From: Microbacterium sp. 11MF
Lineage (GTDB): Bacteria; Actinomycetota; Actinomycetes; Actinomycetales; Microbacteriaceae
Direction of reading: 5' to 3'
NCBI RefSeq assembly: GCF_000383475.1
Contig: NZ_KB911461.1
Coordinates: 372,001 to 436,000, forward strand
Length of the DNA stretch: 64,000 bases
Below the pieces are notes generated by a model. The model had not been told where the DNA came from. It saw only the letters and a list, made by a program, of their open reading frames with translations, and did not search any database. Position 1 is the stretch's first letter. Every line of letters starts with the position of its first letter. Made by a program: the position numbers and the translations under genes. Positions 7,974 to 16,912 of this stretch are shown here, piece after piece.

Positions 7974-9809
7974 TTGTCTCTTCCCCCTGATGTCATCGTC
8001 TGTTCGTTCTTCACCGATGACGAGTACTACCGCGGATGGGCCAAGAAGCTCGAGGAGAACCTCGACGATCTGGGCATCGCGCACGTCTTGCGTGAGGTGC
8101 ACAAGGAGCCCGGCCAGGACTGGGCTGACATCTGCCGCCAGAAGGTCGCCTTCCTCGACACCGTGTGCCGTGAGAACCCGGACGCGCGCGTGTTCTGGAC
8201 GGATGTCGACTGCGAGATCCTCGACCTTCCCGCGTACGTCCGCAACTTCACGGCCGACATCATCGGCTTCCAGCATGGTTTCTCCCGCCCGATGGAGATC
8301 GGCTACAAAGCCGCCACTCGTTTCTGGGCGCCGAGCTTCATCGGCGTGAACACGACCCCGGCGGCCCGGAAGTTCGTCTCGGATGCCGCCGACTTCGAGC
8401 GCCTGTCGACGCTCAAGGCCACGGATGACTACTTCTTCGAGGAGTCCTGGCGCGCGAATGCGGACTCGCTCAGCTTCCAGGTGATCCCCGCCGGCGGCGT
8501 CCTGGGACGCGGTAACGGCGACGTCACCGCCTTCTACGCGTTCGGGTCGAGCGGCAACGTTCCGCAGTTCCGGAACCTGGTCGTGCAGCACACCGCTCCC
8601 GGAGCCAAGGCGGCTCCGACGTCCCGCGAGGCCGGCGCGATCGCCTGGAAGGTGCGCGTCAAGGTCGCCGCCTACCGGGCGCTCAAACAGGTCGACGCCG
8701 TCGTGACGCGGGTCGCGCCGCAGCGTGCGCCTCTCGTGCGCGACTGGGTCAAGCAGCATCCGCTCATCCACCGCATCCGTCCGATCACGCCTCCCAAGGC
8801 CGACAACCACCGTTCCCGCCTTCTTGCGCAGGCCGTGGCCGTCGGTCAGCGGGGCGACCTCGAGCGTTTGGACGCGATCGAACGTCGGCTGCACGCCGGT
8901 GGCATCCTCTCCGCTGCGGAAGCCGCCACCGTCGATGCGGCGAAGGCGTTCGCGTCGTACGCCACCTTCGGGTCCCCGGCCGCTGACTCGGCCGACACGA
9001 CCGCGGCGGTGCCCCTCGTCTGGTGGCCCCGTCCCTTCCCCGGCAACTTCGGGGACTGGTTGAGCCCGCTCATCGTGGCGAGCGTCGCGAACACTCCGGT
9101 GGAGTTCGTGCCGGCGACGGGCAACGCGCGCAAACCGCATCTCGTCGGCCTCGGTTCGATCGCGAAGTTTGCGAACGAACACTCCGTCGTGGTGGGTTCC
9201 GGTGCGTCTGCGGGCGATGCGGAGCTCCACCCCGGGGCGCGGTACCACTCGCTCCGTGGTCCGCTGACCGCCGACATCCTCACCGCCCGCGGCGGTCCCG
9301 CCGTCACCACCTTCGGCGATCCCGGAGTGCTCCTGCGTCGCGTCCTGCCCATGGAGCGCCCCGAGACGAACGGCCGGCTGGCACTCGTCCGTCACTTCAC
9401 CCACGCGACGCTCCCGGTGCGCCGGCCCGCCGGCCTCGATGAGATCAGCGTGCTCCAGTCCAGCCCCGAGAGTCTGCGGACGTTCATCGAGAAGCTGCAC
9501 CAGTACGACGGCATCGTCACGAGCGCGATGCACGTCGCGATCGCGTGCCACAGCTACGGCATCCCGGTAGCGTTGATCGGGTTCGAAGGTGCGGCGAGCA
9601 CCGTCGCCGGCGACGGGATGAAGTACCGCGACTACTCGCTCGGCGCGGGTCTCGAGCGGCTCTGGGAGCCCCAGCAGCTGATCCTCGACCTGCGCAACGT
9701 CGACCTTCGGTCGATGCTCGACTCCGAGTACGTCGCCGAGGAGAAACTCGACGAGGTCGAGGCAGCCATCAAGAACGCCGTCGCCGACTGGCGAGATATC
9801 GTCGCCTGA
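7974..9809 (+). CDS. Glycosyltransferase / pyruvyl transferase-like fusion protein
   Basis: This 611-residue protein has a GT-A-like transferase domain at residues 1 to about 215, with VIVCSFFTDDEYYRGWAKK and the DxD motif WTDVDCEIL (about 75-83). A linker follows at about 280-345. Residues about 346-590 form a polysaccharide pyruvyl transferase-like domain with WWPRPFPGNFGDWLSP, SLRGPLT, FGDPGVLLRR and TSAMHVAIAC (His520). The KYEDYYxGTGR motif of classical members is altered to MKYRDYSLGAG. The start is TTG; no ATG or GTG fits before conserved sequence. The next gene follows with no gap and carries the same linker and C-terminal domain. TAGGAT at 7917-7922 is a possible -10 box. Confidence 0.78.
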   Translation: MSLPPDVIVCSFFTDDEYYRGWAKKLEENLDDLGIAHVLREVHKEPGQDWADICRQKVAFLDTVCRENPDARVFWTDVDCEILDLPAYVRNFTADIIGFQHGFSRPMEIGYKAATRFWAPSFIGVNTTPAARKFVSDAADFERLSTLKATDDYFFEESWRANADSLSFQVIPAGGVLGRGNGDVTAFYAFGSSGNVPQFRNLVVQHTAPGAKAAPTSREAGAIAWKVRVKVAAYRALKQVDAVVTRVAPQRAPLVRDWVKQHPLIHRIRPITPPKADNHRSRLLAQAVAVGQRGDLERLDAIERRLHAGGILSAAEAATVDAAKAFASYATFGSPAADSADTTAAVPLVWWPRPFPGNFGDWLSPLIVASVANTPVEFVPATGNARKPHLVGLGSIAKFANEHSVVVGSGASAGDAELHPGARYHSLRGPLTADILTARGGPAVTTFGDPGVLLRRVLPMERPETNGRLALVRHFTHATLPVRRPAGLDEISVLQSSPESLRTFIEKLHQYDGIVTSAMHVAIACHSYGIPVALIGFEGAASTVAGDGMKYRDYSLGAGLERLWEPQQLILDLRNVDLRSMLDSEYVAEEKLDEVEAAIKNAVADWRDIVA

Positions 9810-11741
9810 ATGTTCCGGGACATCTTCGCGGCGTTCGCCCAGCAGTTCCCGCGCTGGCGGGAGCGGCGCATGATCATCGCGCTCCTCGTCCTGATGGCGA
9901 TCCTGCCGGTTGGGGAGCTCCTCGTCCTGCAGGTGTTCTCGAACCTGCTGGTCGAGGCTTCGCAATCCCTTGCCGGGAAGCTCGGCACGGTGGTGCTCCT
10001 CCTGTCGCTCTTCCTCGCGGGGTTCGCGGTGACACGAGGACTCCAGCACGGCACGAAGTTCTGGCGTGTGCGCATCTTCCGCGCCGCCTTCGCCGACCTG
10101 CAGGACCGAACCGGAGCAGGCGCCGCGAACTGGCAGTGGGCGAGGGCCTTCGGAGTCTCGTCGATCATCGCCGACCTCATGCAGATCGTCGCGGTGCTGG
10201 GCGTGCTCTTCTACTTCGATCTCGTCATCGGAGGCGTGAGCGCCGTCCTGACGGTCGTCGTGATCATCCCCCTGTCCCTGCTGTACCGGCGTCAGCTACG
10301 GGTTCAGCTCGAGTTGATGGATGCGCCGGTGAAGCGCGTCGAGGCGCCCATCCGGGAGCGCATCTACTCCGGCGAGTTCGCCGCGATCGCGGCATCCGCC
10401 GGAAGTGGGATCGCCCTCGCGCTCGTCGTGCTCCGGATCTTCTCCGGCGGGCTCGATGTCGCCACGGCGATCGTGCTCGCCATGGCCCTGCGCATCTACT
10501 TCGGCCGCATCGCGGCGCTGTCTCCGACGTTCATGCGCTTCGCGCGTGACTCACTGCGTCACCAGCGGGACGTGGAGCGGTATCTCGCCCGAAACGGGGG
10601 CGCCGCGGATCCGGCTGCCGACGGCGATTTCGACAGCGATACCGACGCCGACCCGGATGCGGTCTCCGCTCCCGTCAGGGACGAGAAAGCCGAGAGCCGG
10701 CGTCGATCGGCTCTGGTCGGCCGGATCCTCCTCGAGGCGCAGCGGGGCGAGAGCGCCCGCTTCCACCGGGCCGCGTCGCAGCTCTGGTCGAACGGCGATG
10801 TGACCGTGCCGGAGCGTAACGCGATGCGAGGCGCCGAGGCCTTCCTGGCTTACGCGACCGCGTCCTCCGCCGAGGCGGTAGCCGACGATCCGGTTCCACT
10901 GTTCTGGTGGTCCAAGCCGTTCCCGGGTTCTTTCGACGAGTGGCTGAACCCCTATCTCCTGGGAGCATCGACAGGGCGGGCGGTGCGATTCGCTGCCGCG
11001 ACGGGCGCGCAGGAGGTCCCGCCCCATCTCATGATGGGCGGGTCGCTCGCGTCCCATGCGCAGTCCCGCTCGATTCTCGTCGGAACCGGTGTGTCCAAAC
11101 TCGAGGCCACCGTCGAGCCGACGGCCGAGTTCATCTCCCTCCGCGGACCGCTCACTCATCGCGTCGTCCGCCGCAACGGCGGCAGCGTCACCGACAGCTT
11201 CGGCGACCCCCGCCTTCTCCTCCGGCGCGTGCACCCGCTCACGCTCGGGGGCAACAACGGGCGGCTGGCCTTCGTGCGCAACCACTCGGATGCCGGCGTC
11301 CCCTACGTGCTCGCCGAGAACATGGATGAGATCTCCATCAGCGGTTCCGCTCCGGAACAGGTCGTCGGCCTCGTCGACCGACTCGCGACCTATCGCGGCG
11401 TCGTGACGACGAGCCTCGGCGTCCTCGTCGTCTGCCAGAGCTACGGCATCCCGAGTGCCCTCGCCTGTGAGGAAGAGAGCCGGCGGATCAAGCGTCTGGA
11501 CATGGAGCTCCGTGACCACCTGCTGGGCTCGGGTGCAGAGGGGGACTGGGAGCTCCACAAGGTTCCCCTCGACCTCGGCCGCGTGCCGTGGTCGCGCCGC
11601 CTCGTCGGTGAGAGGATCGCCGACACCAAGCTGGACGAGATCTCGGCGGCGCTCGAGTTCGGACTGAGCCGGCAGGCCGAAGCGGTCGCTGACGCCCTCG
11701 AGCGCGAGCTCGCGGATCAAGAGCTCCCGGGCGATGGCTGA
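9810..11741 (+). CDS. ABC-exporter-like membrane domain fused to degenerate pyruvyl transferase-like domain
   Basis: This 643-residue protein starts immediately after the previous stop. Residues 1 to about 250 contain about six predicted membrane helices and look like the membrane half of a type I ABC exporter, but no Walker A, signature or Walker B motif follows. Residues about 285-340 match the linker of the preceding protein. Residues about 365-600 match its pyruvyl transferase-like domain: FWWSKPFPGSFDEWLNP, SLRGPLT, FGDPRLLLRR. The catalytic-region His is lost, with TTSLGVLVVC where others have SSLHG (position 537 is Gly), and the D-Y-Y motif reads ELRDHLLGSG. I infer a membrane-anchored, probably non-catalytic partner of the preceding enzyme. 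Confidence 0.72.
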   Translation: MFRDIFAAFAQQFPRWRERRMIIALLVLMAILPVGELLVLQVFSNLLVEASQSLAGKLGTVVLLLSLFLAGFAVTRGLQHGTKFWRVRIFRAAFADLQDRTGAGAANWQWARAFGVSSIIADLMQIVAVLGVLFYFDLVIGGVSAVLTVVVIIPLSLLYRRQLRVQLELMDAPVKRVEAPIRERIYSGEFAAIAASAGSGIALALVVLRIFSGGLDVATAIVLAMALRIYFGRIAALSPTFMRFARDSLRHQRDVERYLARNGGAADPAADGDFDSDTDADPDAVSAPVRDEKAESRRRSALVGRILLEAQRGESARFHRAASQLWSNGDVTVPERNAMRGAEAFLAYATASSAEAVADDPVPLFWWSKPFPGSFDEWLNPYLLGASTGRAVRFAAATGAQEVPPHLMMGGSLASHAQSRSILVGTGVSKLEATVEPTAEFISLRGPLTHRVVRRNGGSVTDSFGDPRLLLRRVHPLTLGGNNGRLAFVRNHSDAGVPYVLAENMDEISISGSAPEQVVGLVDRLATYRGVVTTSLGVLVVCQSYGIPSALACEEESRRIKRLDMELRDHLLGSGAEGDWELHKVPLDLGRVPWSRRLVGERIADTKLDEISAALEFGLSRQAEAVADALERELADQELPGDG

Positions 11742-12774
11742 CCGTCAGGGTCGTCGTCTTCGCGTCACGCAGCTGCTCGCCGACCCGAACCGGTCCGCTC
11801 GCCCCGTCGAGAACCCCTACACGTCGCTGCTCGTCTCCTCGTTGCCGGACGAACGGATCGAGACGCGGTACTTCGGATGGGCGGACGTGCTCACCTCGGA
11901 CGCTGACGTGGTCCACATGCACTGGCCCGAGAACTCCCTCCGGCATCCGCGAACGGCTGTGCGTCTCCTCAAGCGCGCCCTGTTCCTGCTGTTCATCCTG
12001 CGCCTCCGGATGGGTCGGATCGCCGTCGTGCGGACGGTGCACAACGCGCGGCCGCACGAAGCGGGGGACCGCGGTGAGCGATGGATCCTCGGCCTGCTCG
12101 AGGCTCGGACGACGCTGTGGGTGACGCTCAACGACGTGACGCCGACGCCGGATCCCCGCAGGACGGTGGTCATCCCGCACGGGCACTATCGGGATCGGTT
12201 CGCCTCTCCGACGCCGGAGCCGCGGCGAGGGAATCTCGTCCACTTCGGGATGCTGAAGCCCTACAAGGGCGTTGATGAACTGATCAGCGCCTTCGCCGCC
12301 GTGCCCCACGAGCTCGATTACCGCCTGCACATCGTCGGGGAGAGTCACGACGGGCCGCTGACCGAGCGGGTGCGCGCGGCTTCGCGCCGCGATGAGCGGA
12401 TGGACATCGACCTGCGGTTCGTCGACGAGACCGAACTGGCGGATGCCGTCGGTGCCGCGGAGATCGTCGTCCTGCCGTACCGCGCGATCGAGAACTCCGG
12501 CTCGGCGCTGCTCGCCCTGTCGCTGCATCGCCCTGTCATCCTCCCCGAGTCCCCTTCGACCCGGCTCCTGGAGGAGGAGTTCGGTGACGAGTGGGTCGGC
12601 CTCTACCGGGGACCTCTCACCGCCGAGACCCTCCAGCGCGCAGTCGAGGACCTCCGCGATCGACCGAGGGACGCCGCCGGCCCCGACATGTCGGAACGCG
12701 ACTGGCCGCGCCTCGGCTCGCTGCTGGCCGATGCATACGACCGCGCTGCCGCATCGCTCAGGCGCCGGGCCTGA
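11734..12774 (+). CDS. GT-B glycosyltransferase
   Basis: This 346-residue GT-B type glycosyltransferase overlaps the previous gene by 8 bases. It contains DVVHMHWPENSLRHPRTAV, characteristic of a group of exopolysaccharide transferases, VRTVHNARPHE, VIPHGHYRD, then the donor-side HFGMLKPYKGVDELISAF and VVLPYRAIENSGSALLALSL where the canonical E-x7-E region would be. It probably transfers a hexose from a nucleotide sugar in the same pathway. Its stop codon abuts the stop of the convergent gene, and the two form the palindrome TGATCA. Confidence 0.82.
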   Translation: MADRQGRRLRVTQLLADPNRSARPVENPYTSLLVSSLPDERIETRYFGWADVLTSDADVVHMHWPENSLRHPRTAVRLLKRALFLLFILRLRMGRIAVVRTVHNARPHEAGDRGERWILGLLEARTTLWVTLNDVTPTPDPRRTVVIPHGHYRDRFASPTPEPRRGNLVHFGMLKPYKGVDELISAFAAVPHELDYRLHIVGESHDGPLTERVRAASRRDERMDIDLRFVDETELADAVGAAEIVVLPYRAIENSGSALLALSLHRPVILPESPSTRLLEEEFGDEWVGLYRGPLTAETLQRAVEDLRDRPRDAAGPDMSERDWPRLGSLLADAYDRAAASLRRRA

Positions 12775-13827
12775 TCACAGGCCGCCGACGAATGTGAGGA
12801 TGGCGGCCACCTTCGCCGTCCACGAATGGGACTGGGCGAGTTGCGCGCCGGATCCGTTCGGCTCGCGCCTCTCCAGAGCCGCCTGCAGTGCGCTCTGGGC
12901 CTCCGCCTCGTCGGCGTAGGTGTAGACCCCGTTCGAGGGATCGGAGGCGATGACCGGAGTGCGACGCGAGACCACGTTCAGCCCGCTCGCGAGGTATTCG
13001 TACAGCTTCATGGGGCTGCGACCGGCGTTGCCGGGGTCATCGGACAGGGGCAGCAGGCCCACGCGGGCCGCCGCGAAGCGCGCGGGGAGCTCGTCGTAGG
13101 GGAGAGCGCCGAGGACGGCGACGTTGTCGGGGAGCGTCGGGGGCTCGCCGGTGAGCGGCCCGATCAGCTCGAACCGCACGTCACGGTGCGCACCGGCCCA
13201 GCGTGCCACCCGCCCCCAGTCGAATCGCCGGTCGAGGGCGCCGGCGTAGACGCACGTCTCGGCGCGGGTGCCGTTCGTCTCGGTGAACCGCGCCGTGTCG
13301 ACACCATTGGGCACGACGATCGCGGGCACGCGCACGTCGCCGAGGCCCCGCAGCACCTCGACCGACGTCGCGATGACACCGTCCACGTGGTGGAGGGCGT
13401 CACGCTGCAGACCGGCCTTCATCCCGCGCGGGTACTCGTCGGTCGGGCGGTAGACGACGATGTCGGCGAGCTCTCGCACGGACTGGTGCCACATCAGCGG
13501 TTGGTCCACGAGGACGAGGTCGAACCGGTCGAGCCGGCGCCGTCGTAGTTCGGTGGCGACGGAGAAGGTGCCGATGCCCGCGGGGAGCAGGGTGCGCGGC
13601 ACGATGTGTCGCACCCCCGAGGCATCCACTTCATCCGAGGGCGTTGCGCGCGCGCGACTGCGAGGGACGCGACCGAGCACGCGATGGACCATCGAGATCG
13701 GCGTCGAGAGGTGGACGACGTCGTGGCCGAGGCGGGCGAGTTCCGCAGCGAGGTGGTGGCTGCCGACGCGGAAGATCCCGTGGCTGTCGGTGTGGCTGAC
13801 GAAGAGGATGCGCATGGGCTGATTCAC
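12775..13827 (-). CDS. GT-B glycosyltransferase
   Basis: This 350-residue glycosyltransferase starts MNQPMRILFVSHTDSHGIFR and has the Rossmann-like N-terminal GSHHLAAELARLGHDVVHLS, a middle VVPNGVDTARFTE (typical GT4 hinge), then YAGALDRRFDWGRVARW and the C-terminal SPMKLYEYLASGLNVVSRRT, close to the glycosyltransferase family 1/4 nucleotide-binding region. It overlaps the upstream pyruvyl transferase gene by four bases (ATGA), so the two are translationally coupled and probably act on the same sugar. Confidence 0.85.
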   Translation of the reverse strand: MNQPMRILFVSHTDSHGIFRVGSHHLAAELARLGHDVVHLSTPISMVHRVLGRVPRSRARATPSDEVDASGVRHIVPRTLLPAGIGTFSVATELRRRRLDRFDLVLVDQPLMWHQSVRELADIVVYRPTDEYPRGMKAGLQRDALHHVDGVIATSVEVLRGLGDVRVPAIVVPNGVDTARFTETNGTRAETCVYAGALDRRFDWGRVARWAGAHRDVRFELIGPLTGEPPTLPDNVAVLGALPYDELPARFAAARVGLLPLSDDPGNAGRSPMKLYEYLASGLNVVSRRTPVIASDPSNGVYTYADEAEAQSALQAALERREPNGSGAQLAQSHSWTAKVAAILTFVGGL

Positions 13828-14615
13828 GGCGTCTGTGCCGCCGATGTGCTCCAGAGGTCATCAGGGAACGCCTCGAGCAACGCCGCGGCATCCCACCCGC
13901 GGAGTGGAGGGGCAGGAGGTGTGTCGAGAGCGGCGCGCCAGTCGGATGCCGCGACGGGAAGCGCTCGGCCCGTCCCCGCGTAGTAGTCCTCGTACTTGAA
14001 AGCCGGCTCGGTGCTCGCGGCGACGAGGACGGCGGGGACGCCGAACGCCTCCGCGACGACGATCCCGTGGAGGGAGCTCGCGATCACCGACTCCGCCGAT
14101 GCGATCTGCCGGACCTTCTCGAGCGCCGGTCCCCTCGGCGACAACGCCGTCGGGGGGAAGCGGTGCCGGTCGTGCAGATTGGGGACGAGGACGGTGCCGC
14201 CGGAGCCGCGCACGATGCCGAGCTCGTCGTCCGTCCACAGGTGGGGGAGGAGGAGAGCCGGGTCGCCGAACACCTCGCTCGAGCGGTTCCCTCCCTCACG
14301 CAGGCGGGCCGCGGTCAGCGGGCCGCGCACCGCGCGGACGTCGAGGTCCCTCGGGATCGGGGCGGGCTCCTTGACGTTCGCCCCGCTTCCCCAGACGACG
14401 TCGCCGGGGCGGGCGAGGTGCAGGATCGAGCCCACGGCGAGGATGCGGCGCAGCTCCGGCCGCTCCTCGAGTCCTCGCGATCGTGCGATGCGGGCCACGA
14501 TCTCCGGGCCGAGCAGGTCGCCGAAATTGTTGACACGCGGACCCACGTGGATCCGTGCCGTCACCCGACCGGATCCGAGCTTCCGGCGAGGGTTCCAATA
14601 CACGACGCGCGGCAC
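13824..14615 (-). CDS. Polysaccharide pyruvyl transferase (stand-alone)
   Basis: This 263-residue enzyme is the minimal form of the domain found in three fusions nearby. It has RVNNFGDLLGPEIV, VVWGSGANVKEP, DVRAVRGPLTAARL, VFGDPALLLPHL, IASSLHGIVVAEAFGVPAV (His183) and KYEDYYAGTGR, all family signatures. It probably uses PEP to form a 4,6- or similar pyruvate ketal on a sugar, as CsaB- and CapD-type enzymes do. The GTG start has a GAGGGA ribosome binding site. A TAGGCT -10 box lies at 14646-14651 on the minus strand. It is coupled to the following glycosyltransferase gene. Confidence 0.9.
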   Translation of the reverse strand: MPRVVYWNPRRKLGSGRVTARIHVGPRVNNFGDLLGPEIVARIARSRGLEERPELRRILAVGSILHLARPGDVVWGSGANVKEPAPIPRDLDVRAVRGPLTAARLREGGNRSSEVFGDPALLLPHLWTDDELGIVRGSGGTVLVPNLHDRHRFPPTALSPRGPALEKVRQIASAESVIASSLHGIVVAEAFGVPAVLVAASTEPAFKYEDYYAGTGRALPVAASDWRAALDTPPAPPLRGWDAAALLEAFPDDLWSTSAAQTP

Positions 14616-14769
14616 GGTCCCTCATCTCGGTCGGCGAACGCCCCGAGCCTAGTCGACGGATGCCGCGCCCCCTCCGCCGGGCCGAGCGCAGCGATCCGCC
14701 GATTCGGTGAGGCCAGGGACATCTGTGAGGATGGGGGCCGACTGTAGACGTATCGAGAGGCTGCGACAG

Positions 14770-16902
14770 GTGCGGATCAAGAAGTGGCAACTTTTCGCGG
14801 GCGGTGCTGTCGTGCTCGCCGGTGGGCTCACGACGGCGATCATCGTCTCCAACTCCTTCGCCTCGAACGGCGTGGCGCCCACGACGCGGCCGACGGCCGA
14901 GGCGCAGCAGACGCCCACCCCGACACCGACTCCCGAGCCGCAGCCGGCACCGGAGCCGCAGTCCGCGCCGTCGTACGGTGATCTGGTCGGGTGGGATCAG
15001 GCAGGGACGACCACGGTCGCCCGGGTGCTGCCGCAGGTCGGCGATGCCGCGGCCGGGTCCGTCGCCGCGTACGTCGACGCTCCCGTGGTCGACAAGCAGA
15101 CGACGGTCCTCCAGTCCGTCGCGAAGGTCGATGCGGGTGCGCAGTACACCTTCACGGCGCAGGTCCGCTCTGCCACGGCGTTCCCCGAGCCGGTCGACGC
15201 GAAGATCGTCGTCGGCGACACCGAGATCCCCCTCCCCGACATCAGTGCCGCATGGTCCGAGGTGACCGCGGACGTCCGCGTTCCCGCAGGCGCCGACACC
15301 GTGGCGGTGGGCCTCGTCGTCACCGGCCCGGTGCGCGGCCTCGGGCTCGACGCCGTCTCGCTCACTGCGGTGACCGGCGGATCGAACGCCGTCGCCAACG
15401 GCTCGTTCGAGGACGTCAAGACAGACGACCGCATCCTCAACCGCTCCCTCGTCCTGCCGGCGAGCCGACCCGTGCTGGCCGTCCGGCTGCCCGAGGGCGC
15501 CGCTTCCTGGAAGGCTTTGGATGCCGCCGGCAAGGTCGCCGCGTCCGGTAAGGCCGATCTCTCGAGCCCCATCAGCAGTGTCGACCTGACCGGCCTGCCT
15601 CAGGGGTACTACGACGTCTCGGTCGAAGCGGGCGGCACGTCGGTGTCGACGCTTCTCGGCGTCGTCGATTTCGACGGGGTCGAGATCGCGAAGGACGACC
15701 GGTTCGGGGTGGGCCTGCACGTCGAGAACGGGATCTACGCCGGCGCCGCCGACCTCGCGGCATCCCTCGGGATCGGGATGGCGCGCAACGACGTCCTCTG
15801 GCGCGACAACGAGACAACGAAGGGGAGATACGACTTCGCGGACCACTACGTCGACGGCTTCGCCCGCCTCCACGCGCACGACATCAAGGTGCTCGGCATC
15901 GTCAACTACGGCAACTGGCTCTACGGCAACGGGCAGGTTCCGGTGTCGGGCAACGCCATCGCCGCCTACGGCAAGTACGCGGCTGCGATCGCCGACCGCT
16001 TCGACCTGGTCGGGCTCGAGGTCTACAACGAGTTCAATCACGCCCGCTTCAACAAGTCCTCCTGCGGCACCTCGCCGCGCTGCTACGTGCCGCTGCTGAA
16101 GTCCGTGCATGACCAGGTCCGCAAGGTCGACCCGAAGCTCCCGATCATCGCGGGGGCGACGGCGCGGTACGAGTCGGACTGGTTCGACGGGCTGTGGCGC
16201 GCGGGCGGACTGAGGTACTCCGACGCCGTGAGCTTCCACCCGTACGAGGTCTCGAGCAAGCCCGAATCGCTCGCCGGCATCATCGACGAGGCGAACAGCA
16301 GCATGACGGCGAACGGCAAGACGACCCGACCGATCTGGATCACCGAACTCGGAAGCTCGTCGAAGACGGGCGGCCGCACGGTGTCCGCTCAGGCGGACTA
16401 CCTGGTCCGGACCGCGACGACCGCCCTCGCCGGCGGAGCCGAGAAGTTCTTCTGGTACGACCTCATCAACGATGATCCGGATCCCGGCAAGCACGAGGGC
16501 AACTTCGGCATGTACTACCAGAAGAGCAAGGGCGTCGCGGCCCTCCAGCCCAAGCCGGTCGGCTACGCCCAGGCCCTGATGATCTCGCAGCTCCAGGGGC
16601 GTGCGTTCGCGGCATCCGAGTCGGTGGGCAAGGGCATCCAGTCGCACCGTTTCGGCGACGAGGCGAACGCGGTGCGCATCGTCTGGTCGCCCGCCGGCAA
16701 GGGCACGATGACGCTCAAGAGCGACGTCCCGGTGGCGGTGACGAACATGAACGGGGCCACCCGGTCGGTCGCGCCCGTCGACGGCGTCGTGACGATCCCC
16801 GTGAGCCCGCGCCCCCAGTTCGTCCAGACGAGCGCGGCGCCCGCCAACGCGACTCCGACGCCGACGCCGACGCCGACGGTCTCCCAGGCTCCCGCCGAAT
16901 AG
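14770..16902 (+). CDS. Secreted clan-A glycoside hydrolase (GH39/PslG-like)
   Basis: This 710-residue exported protein has an N-terminal membrane segment (LFAGGAVVLAGGLTTAIIV), a TPTPTPTPEPQ-rich linker, a carbohydrate-binding-like beta domain (about 80-220), a small beta domain, and a TIM barrel from about residue 310. The barrel shows LEVYNEFNH (acid/base Glu) and WITELGSS (nucleophile Glu), the pair expected of clan A families such as GH39, which includes PslG of the Pseudomonas Psl pathway. It ends in another TPTPTPTPT tail. Such hydrolases trim or release polymer in exopolysaccharide assembly. I chose the GTG at 14770 because GAGAGG precedes it and it puts the membrane segment directly at the N-terminus; ATG 14707 is an alternative. 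Confidence 0.8.
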   Translation: MRIKKWQLFAGGAVVLAGGLTTAIIVSNSFASNGVAPTTRPTAEAQQTPTPTPTPEPQPAPEPQSAPSYGDLVGWDQAGTTTVARVLPQVGDAAAGSVAAYVDAPVVDKQTTVLQSVAKVDAGAQYTFTAQVRSATAFPEPVDAKIVVGDTEIPLPDISAAWSEVTADVRVPAGADTVAVGLVVTGPVRGLGLDAVSLTAVTGGSNAVANGSFEDVKTDDRILNRSLVLPASRPVLAVRLPEGAASWKALDAAGKVAASGKADLSSPISSVDLTGLPQGYYDVSVEAGGTSVSTLLGVVDFDGVEIAKDDRFGVGLHVENGIYAGAADLAASLGIGMARNDVLWRDNETTKGRYDFADHYVDGFARLHAHDIKVLGIVNYGNWLYGNGQVPVSGNAIAAYGKYAAAIADRFDLVGLEVYNEFNHARFNKSSCGTSPRCYVPLLKSVHDQVRKVDPKLPIIAGATARYESDWFDGLWRAGGLRYSDAVSFHPYEVSSKPESLAGIIDEANSSMTANGKTTRPIWITELGSSSKTGGRTVSAQADYLVRTATTALAGGAEKFFWYDLINDDPDPGKHEGNFGMYYQKSKGVAALQPKPVGYAQALMISQLQGRAFAASESVGKGIQSHRFGDEANAVRIVWSPAGKGTMTLKSDVPVAVTNMNGATRSVAPVDGVVTIPVSPRPQFVQTSAAPANATPTPTPTPTVSQAPAE

Positions 16903-16905
16903 ACT
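16900..16905 (+). promoter_or_regulatory. Candidate leaderless -10 box (TAGACT) for the DUF4012 gene
   Basis: TAGACT overlaps the stop codon of the hydrolase gene and lies 7 bases before the ATG of the DUF4012 gene, the spacing expected if transcription starts at or next to that ATG. It would allow expression separate from the upstream gene. Confidence 0.4.
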
Positions 16906-16912
16906 GTGACCC

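Noticed and set aside
12772-12777. TGATCA palindrome as an operator
   Set aside because: It is simply formed by two abutting stop codons of convergent genes and is too short to claim a function.
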